Below are positions 36,701 to 46,129 of a stretch of 64,000 bases of DNA, piece by piece (positions within the stretch are counted from its first letter, which is position 1; the number at the start of each line of letters is the position of its first letter). The stretch spans positions 142,370,351 to 142,434,350 of the forward strand of contig CP136062.1 of assembly GCA_032622095.1 (NCBI GenBank), given 5' to 3'. The translations under genes were made by a program, and so were the position numbers. The stretch comes from Siphonodentalium dalli. Lineage: Eukaryota; Mollusca; Scaphopoda; Gadilida; Siphonodentaliidae. The notes beneath the pieces are model-generated. The model did not search any database, was not told where the DNA came from, and was given only the letters and a program-made list of their open reading frames with translations.

Positions 36701-39700
36701 GTGACATCCTTTTTGTCGCCCGCTCAATTTTATATGGCAAGAATATCTCCTTCTCCACGTAAAAACAGTGCAGTAACTCAGTGATTTCACATCACAAGTA
36801 TGTGCTAGAAAAATAAATCTTATATACACCACCAGTCCATAAAAACCACATATGGTGTTGGTTAATTTGCATATGTATAGATAACCCTAGTATTTTAACT
36901 TTTAATTTATATATTTTGCCGGAAAGTTGTTATTCTGTACTTTTTACATCAAAACAACTGAGACATTCAATATTGTTTGAGCGAGTCGATGCCATGGGGT
37001 CAGTTGGTTATAAATTATGGCTGGTGCACAACGTAATACATGTGTTTGTCGTGCATGGGTATCTCTAGTTTCAGACTTTTTCGGCTTGTGACTATGTGCA
37101 TTGCTGTTATTGCAACCTAGATGTATTTTGTGTGTTCTGTTGATGTGCTTGGAAGTATTGACACATATATGAAATGGACAACTTTCGAGGGAAATTTTAC
37201 TGAAATTAACATCATGTATAAATTTGGTGCACAAGATGATGTTGTCATGAATATGTCATTGAAAGAAGAGAATAACATACTTTTATATTTTTTTGGTTTA
37301 CATTGCATGGACAGATCTCGATGCTTTAACCACTAAAATGATGGTAAATAAATGGCAATTAGCAAAATTTTAATGTCTTTACTAACTTATATCGATCATA
37401 AATCCTAGGACCATACAAAGTTACTGAAACTCTTCGCGAAAGATGACCCAGTGCGACATCTAAGTTTGTGCACATGTAAATTTGTATTTAGTTATTGGAT
37501 AACAAAACTGTTGTCACCCTTGCTTTCGTGAGACATGGAGATTTGTCACCCGCTCTTGACTAGAATGTCACCCTGGCGGGCGACAAATCTGTGTCGCACT
37601 CAAGGGCGGACGACAACTGTATGTTCTAACTGATACTGTTGTGCGGTCTTTAATATCATTGTTATCCATTTTTGTCTCCTGTTATAATCGTAACCCTGTG
37701 CTTATTTCATCATGTTTAATGTGCACCAGTATTCATCTTGATACCATCTACTTAATTTTTCTTGTTTATTTTTTCTAGAATTGCCAGCTTGGGCATATCA
37801 AAGACACTCGTTTCAGCTTTCCAAGTGATGCTAATTTTCTGTGTAGAAGTTACATTTATAAATACAAAATACACATACTATATGTTAGACATTTTATATT
37901 TTTGACTGACCAATGTTGTTTCCTCTTTCTGCAGAATTCCTACAGTGACTGTGACAGATGAGGATGATGGTAACAAGGAGATATCAGTCCCTGATGATCC
38001 GTTTGATGTACAGAGACTCGATGTATCAAAATGTCCCTGTATTACGACGCTTAATAAAGTATGTTATGGAAGATAAGGCAAAAAAAAATTATTGATTCTC
38101 AGGCACTGCCACATTGAAAAAAATGTGTCATGTGTTATTATTCCAACCACCGAATGGGAATTTTAGTTGTCACGACAGCGTCGAAGTCTAATCATATAAA
38201 TTACTAAAAGCATTATATATGATAGCTTATTGATGTAGCCAACCATGGCTGAGATTGAAATGTGGACCTTCACTGGTCAAAGAACAATCATTTCGACTCA
38301 ACGAAAGTTGGTTGTTCTAGGAATTGGCAGGAAATATAAGTATGGTAATGAGGAATGTAAACTGGGTGGAAATACAATATGACAATTTGGTGCCTTGGCT
38401 ATGGTTCTTCAGGCTTTTATATTAATCACCGGAGTAAGTTAAGCAGAACTTGTTCAGAGCATTTGGAAAAGCACTTTATGACTTTGTTTCGTTTTAATTA
38501 CTTTCTGTATTTATGCACCGGAAATGATATTCTGTTTGTTGACAGAGAAAATAAATCAAAATAAAACCTTTTGATTGCGATAAAAAGTACCAGAGGCAAT
38601 GAAGTTGTTTGAGATTGGTTTTTACAATCATGTTAGTACCCTCGGCAGTTGAGAAGGAAGCTATTTCTCGGCGAGCTTGGCAACAACAAAGAATCGATTC
38701 CACCAAACTTAAACCCATTTATCACTGATGCCTCTGGAGGTAAAAGTGATGACCCTCCAACCCAGAATCATGACATTTACACTGAAATATTTGTGGGGAA
38801 TAACAAGACTTAGGTCTTATGTCAGTAATATATAATTTCAGGCAATCCCTATGTCATGTACTGGCAGTACACTGTCATGTTATATCAGACTAAATTAGTT
38901 TATAAGAATAACAAAGTTCACACTACATTTTCTTGCTATTACAGGCAGAGGAAGGTATCATAGTCCACACTTATTATGTGCACAAAAAATTTAAGTTTAA
39001 AAAAAAAATAAGAGCCTCCCTTCCTCACTGATTTTCCAAACAATTGCCTGAGAATCAATATATTTTTTTTTTGGGCCTACTATACTCTTTCTGTTTATAT
39101 ACTACCAGGATTTTCACTAGCCAAAATATGGTTTGATAAATATTTTTGTCATTTTCAGAAGCTTTGGCCAAATAAATTTCTTCCCACTGACCCATGAAAA
39201 GTCAAAATTACTAGACAAACACAATTACCAGGATTTTCACTAACCAAAATATTCTTTGATAAATTTTGTTTTATCATTTTCAGAAGCTTTGGTCAAATTA
39301 ATTTCTTGCCATTAACCCATGAAAAGCCAAATACATAGACAAACATAATAATTTTTAGAGCTGAAACGGTTGACCCATTCTTCTAACCGGTTAACCATCG
39401 GGGTTAACCGGATTTCAACCAGTTAACCGCTAATTTCTAGCGGACTTCTCTCACACTAATTATGTCGACATTATGCCATGCTCCAGGGACAAACCTAGGT
39501 GAGAAATAGTAGCTGAAATAAAGACCTTATTCACGGCATTTAACGATATTCAAAAACACGAATTCACTGTTCTTTTGCTGGCTCTCGTGATGGGGAATGA
39601 GCAAGTGAAATTTGTGAATGGCAGGCGGGATCGCTTATTTGCCGTGATCAGCATATGTTTGGGCATTTGTAAAACGAGTAACAATAGTATGGGTATTGGT

Positions 39701-42700
39701 AAAACGAGTAACAAAACTTTATATTAAAGATCTGTAATATATCATTATCATTGGTATATCCTCCAATGAATTATATATAAAGACAAGAAAGTAATAACTA
39801 TAGAACAAAGAGGAAGGTCAGTTAGGTCAGACTCGCAGTCCTATTCAGTATTCGAGCTATTCGTCGGTATCATGATCGCGGACACTAGTGTTGGAAGGTT
39901 ATAGAATTTACGTTTCGGTTTCGGTTTTTTTTTGGTAAAAAAAACCTCGGTTTCGGTTTTAGTATGCAATCACTTAACATATAGAAATTACTGCCAAATT
40001 GAGTGTCAATTAGTCCCACAGGCACAACCAGTTACAGAGTAGCATGGAGCATCAATTTCCTTGATAAAAGGGAAGATCATTGAAGAAGTTTTGGGTTGCT
40101 TCAACTACGATGTCTGTTTGGTCACTCAATTGAATTGATCATATTAGATCACAACAGGGAGGAAGAACGGGAAGAGCGAAGACATTGTGCAGCTGATCTC
40201 AATCATCAAACTTTGTCGACTTACATAGTTTTTATAAACCCCACTGTAAAACAGTTTTAGTATGTCGTGGTGTGATTTCAATTTGAATCCATGTTGCTTC
40301 CTGCAGTATTAACTATCAAGTTACGAAAGCACGCATTGCCACACAACGCCACTTTTACGTTGTCACTTCCTTGTGTGCATTCAGACTTGATACACAGTGA
40401 CTGCACACATGCTTTTGTCGGAAGATCAGAGAAAACTTCAAAGGGTCGGAATTGATTGAAGGTCGCCGACACTTCCAGACAGTTAGAGAATTGCTACTAA
40501 GTATCTGATACTACCGCGTGTGACACAGGATTTAGTATTGTTTTGCATCATTTAACCTAATATTTTGAGGATAATTCACGTTCACATTCAACGGGATGCG
40601 GTTACGTCTGGTTCATTTTTTTCTAACCGGTTACGTCGCTAACCGGATGTTAACCGTCTAACCGTTTCAGCTCTAATAATTTTTCACTCAGTCAGTTTCT
40701 AACAAGAATGGCAGTTGAATGAACTAATTCCAATAAATTTTTGCGTATTTAATAGCACTATCAATTTGGATTCTAATACTATTGACCGGGAAATTATCTG
40801 AATATGATTACATACATGTAGTAATCCTTAGAATGTAGATTGCAGTTGGTAATAACTTGAAGGCCAGTTAGTGGCATTAAAATGTTCTTCACTCTTCATA
40901 TACAATTAAGTGTGATTGTCTTTATCATTGATTTTCAAGTTAAAATATCACAACACAATTGAAGGTTGAAGAAATAGTTGAATAATAATAATAATCCGGG
41001 TTCTTTTATACTTAAAAGAGATTGATTGGATCACTGGATGGTGTTAGAGACTACACAAGAAGTTCATCATGGTTGTTGATAATACTAGTTTTAGATGAAA
41101 TTGAAGAAGCAGCGATACAATGTACATGTCTAAATTGACTGAGGAAATAGCAAGTTAACTTTTCTGCCTACATCTTTCAGATTGGCCACAATCATGTTGT
41201 AGATGCATCACAGAAGGAAGAAGATTGCAGCTTGGCAAGGTATATACTAGTAATAATCAATGCATCTAGGTGTCTCTTTGAGAAAATAATGCAATCAAAT
41301 TAAGCACATGTTGATTGAGGCGTTAACTTTCCCTAACTTGAATAACACATTGGTTAGTTGGATGTTATTGAGTGAATATTGAAAAATTTCTTAATAGATT
41401 TTCCATTTTTTACAGAATTTAAAACTTGGAAACTTGGGAACAAATATTGCCAAATGTTTACTTATTATTTATTTTTATATGCCCATTTGTGTAATCAGTC
41501 TGTCTTGCCGTCTCTCCATTCATCAACGCTTTTGATTTCCGACCGATAACCCCAGTTTGAATTATTTGATCAGAACAAAATTTGGTATGTGTTTTTCTAA
41601 GACAAAAATACAGGCCAAGTTACAATGTGAGTTATGGCCCTTTTACATCATAGAATTCACCTGATTTATTAAAAAATTAACAAGTCAACTAACGGGCATA
41701 TTTAGTTAGCCATGTACGAGTGACGAATTTAAGTTTTAACATTGCTATTCAATGGTAAACATATGTAAAACATGAATGGAAGTGTCTACATCATTTTATT
41801 TATCAATATGTTCCTTTGTTGTTTACAGTATGTGTAAATTTAAGATGAGTCTCGTTCTCTTCATTTCTTGACAGATTGATGATGGGTGTTACACAAGAGG
41901 GATCCATATGTGCCATGAAAGTGGAGGGGTCTGGAAGCCTCGACCCGGAGAGCATATATGCAATGATTGAGGTAAAATTAGTCAAACTAGTCAAAATAGC
42001 TACTTTTCACCATCAGTTGTATGGCAAGGCATCATGAAAATAAAAAACAAGACAGTCAATGACTGTGGGGTCGCTCACCAGACTGCAAAGACTGATAAGA
42101 CTGGGACTCTGGAGACCACAACAGTCAGAACTTTTCATAATCACTTTAAAAGAAGTAGATATCTAAAGAGTTAAATCTAAAACAAAAAATTTGGAGTTAT
42201 GTCCTTGGCCCCGCCCACATTTGACCCAGTGACCTGATTTGAACAAATCTGAACCCCAGTCACCCAAGGATCCTTCATACCAAATATGAACCCATATAGC
42301 CTGATGGTATTTGAGAAGAAGTCACTTTAAGAATACTATGGAGGGAAAGAGTTATGGCCCTGGCTTCGCAACTATTTCAAGTGAACTCATTTGAACAAAT
42401 CTGAATGTGAGTCACCTAGGGAACATCCACACCAAATATGAAACCATTCGGTCTTATTGTTCTGAAGATGTTGAAAAGAATTACTATGGTGGGAAAGAGT
42501 TATGGCCCTGGCTTCGCAACTATTTGACCCAGTGACCGCATTTGAACAAATCTGAATGAGAATCACCTAGGGAACATCCACACCAAATATGAACCCATTT
42601 GGTCTTATGGTTCCAGAGGAGAAGATGTTCAAATAATTGTTGTCGGACAGACGATGGACGGACGAGGAGTGATGACTATAGCTCCGCCGGAGCACAGGTA

Positions 42701-45700
42701 GGGTGGCTGGTTGATAATTAAATCTCTTATCTCCGCCCCTATTTGAACAAACGTGAATCCCCATCTATGAGATCCATTCATTTGGTAATTTCAGACATTA
42801 GATTTTAAGAGTTGAACTGAACTGATTTTCCTAAAATGACCCCAAATCTGAAAAAATCTAAACCCCAGTCACCGAAGGACCATCCATACCAAACATAATC
42901 TAAATAGTCCAGATGGTTCTTGAGAAGAAATTGTTTTAAGAATTACTATGGAAGGAAAGAGTTATGGCCCTGACTTCTCACCTATTTGACCTGATGAACT
43001 CATTTGAACAAATCTGAATGTGAGTCACCTGGGGGACATCCACACCTAAATATATAAACCCATTTTGTCTTTAATATGTATCTGGAGAAGAAAACAATTG
43101 ATGGACGGATAGAGACATAATGACAGATGGATGGATGGGAGAACAGTCTGACATAGAGACTGACAAATTCAATCCAATATACCCCCCAAGTTTTCTTTGC
43201 AAAATCAGGGTATAATGAGTTCAACTGGATACTGGTGGTTAAGAACATAATATTCGAACAGACAAGCCTGAACATAGTGTCTGACAGTTGCAGAATGAGG
43301 TCCCCAAAGGGTGAATTTAATGACACAATCCTGCAATGCGGGCTAGCATAACCAAATTCACCCTCTGGGGACCTCATTCTGTGTAGGCCTCAACTGCTAT
43401 GGGAGACATAGCATTAAATTGAAGTTCTCCAGTTAAAGTTGGTAATGTGCACCCATTGGGCACCTCAATTATGCATTTTATATTCACAAATTAGGGGATA
43501 TAGAAACTAAACAGAAGGGCTAAAGTAAGTAAAAATGTCAATTTAAGTGCCTATATACTTCCCAGAAGATGAGGCCTAAGCAGAATGAGGACCCTGGCTA
43601 GTGTATTTGGTGATGCTAGACTGCTGTGCAGGGTAGCATAACTAAATTCACCCTCTGGGGACCTCATTCTGCAAATGCCAGATAGAAGACAAATTTAATC
43701 CAATATATACCCCCCCCCCCCCCCCCCCCCATTTTTCTTTGAATATTAGTCGTATGATTTCATCTGGATAAGTGGTGATTAAAACAATAATATGAAATGG
43801 CCAAACCTGAATTTAGTATGTCTGACATTTGCAGAATTAGGTCCCAAAAATGTGGATTTAATGACAATATTCTGTAAGGCAGGCTAGCATCACCAAATTC
43901 ATCCTCAATCTGATTAGGCATCAATGGCCAATAAAACCAAGGAACAGATTGAAGTCCTACAGTTGAAGTTGGTGATACACACCCATTGAGCACCTCAATT
44001 ATGCATTTTATCTTCTGCAAATTAGGGGGACATTGAAACTGAACAGGTGGAAAAAAGTGACTAAATCAATGAAGTCCTACAGTTGAAGTTGGTGATACAC
44101 ACCCATTGAGCACCTCAATTATGCATTTTATCTTCTGCAAATTAGGGGGACATTGAAACTGAACAGGTGGAAAAAGTGACTAAATCAAACTGTCAATTTG
44201 ATACTTAGGATACTTCCCAGAAGATGAGGACTAAGCAGAATTAGGTCCCTGGCAGGTGTATTTGGTGATGCTAGCATGCTGTATGGGGTAGCAACACTAA
44301 ATTCACCATCTGGGGACCTCACTATGTAAATGTCAGACACACTATTTCCAGACTTGAAGAAATCAAAGCCATTCACAGTATCATTGAATGTCAGTCATCA
44401 CCTAACAATGGAAGCACCAGTTTGTTGTTAAATTGATACAGATATGTTTAGATTAGAATAATACATGTCATCTGGCCAGTTTATATAATTAATGACCTGT
44501 ACCTTTACAGATATATATGCCTATGTGGTGAGAAGAGGTATTAAATTGAGAGGTGATATGGCTTGGAAGGGATGTTGGTTGATGGCAGGTTTGGGCCTGG
44601 GCCATGTGGGAGGGGGTGGGTGGGGGAGGGTGGAATGTTTTCATAATTTCATTAAAGAGTAAAGTTTCATAACTCTGCAGATGTTATATATAATGGTGTC
44701 ACTTTTTTTTCAAATTTTAAAACATGTTTAAAAAAAAATTGTCCCAGAAGATGAGATCTAAGCAGAATAAGGTAATTGAGGGTGTATTTGGTGATGCTAG
44801 CCTGATGTATGGGGTAACAACACTAAATTCACCATCTGGGGACTTCATTCTGCAAATGTCAGACACACTATGTCCAGGCTTGGAGAAATGAACAATGGAC
44901 TATTCCTTGTAGACGCTGGTAGAATAGTTGTTTAGCTAATGTCATGTCTTGTAATGACAGATGGTAAACTGGTCTGAAGCAAGCAGTATTCAGCAAGAGT
45001 ATCGGGTGACCACACTATGATAAATTGGCTTTTTCAATAATACAGGCTTCAGTGTTCTCTTAAAAATTAATAGTGCATAGCAAAGAGGTGTGAATTATAA
45101 AGGGTCATAACTCTGTTAAAATATATCGGATCAAACCCGGTATTTTAACTTGATCTGTATATAAGTGTCAAAAATTCATATACCAAATTTGGTGTTGATC
45201 AGATGAAAAATGTTTGAGTAATCCTGTCTTGGATGAATTCTATATCAAAACAAGAGTGGAAGGGGTTAAATAAACAATACCAAAATCCATACAGATGAAG
45301 AACATGCTAAGAAAAATCTAGGTAAGAAATATGAGGCTGTGATGTGTCCTAAACAAAAATTAAAGGTCAAAATGCAAAAATTAAATTTTTTGTTTTTAAA
45401 GTTATGTCCCTGGCTCTGCCCCTATTTGACCCAGTGACCCCATTTGAACAAATCTGAACCCCAGTCACCCAAGGTATCTCTGTACCAAATATAAGCTAAA
45501 TCGGCCAAATAGTTTTTTAGAAGAAGTCATTGTAAGAATTACTATGAGTTATGGCCCTGGTTTCTTAACTAATTGACCGGGTGACCTCATTTGAACAAAT
45601 CTGAACACCAGTGACCCAAGGACCCTCCATACCAAATATTAGCTAAATCGGCCCAATGGTTCTGAACAAGAAGTCGTTGTAAGAATTACTATGGAGGAAT

Positions 45701-46094
45701 AGAGTTATGGCCCTGGCTTTGCAACTATTTGACCCAGTGAGCTCATTTGAACAAATCTGAATGAGAGTCACCTAGGGAACATCCACACTAAATATGAACC
45801 AATTCGGTATGATGGTTTCAGAGGAGAAGATGTTTACAAGGAGTGATGACTATAGCTCCACCGGAGACTAAAAAATCATCCACCAGTTTTATGATGAAAA
45901 TCAGCACAAAATGATCATAATTGAGAACACTCTTTATTACCTACGATCTTTGAAAAGAAACCATGGATGCTCCTTATCAGGCATAATTGGAGTTTTTATT
46001 CACCTGATAAAAATTCAAAACATGTTAAAACTTGTTTTTTTTAATGTTGATATCTGACCGTCAGAACCTATGAATCGGCTCGATCATAATGGGT

Positions 46095-46129
<35 letters not shown>

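Noticed and set aside
37787-37830. Possible extra EXOSC7 exon after TTTTCTAG (AATTGCCAGC...)
   Set aside because: The true exon 6 with conserved IPTVTVTDEDD starts at 37935 and joins in frame; the earlier site matches nothing.
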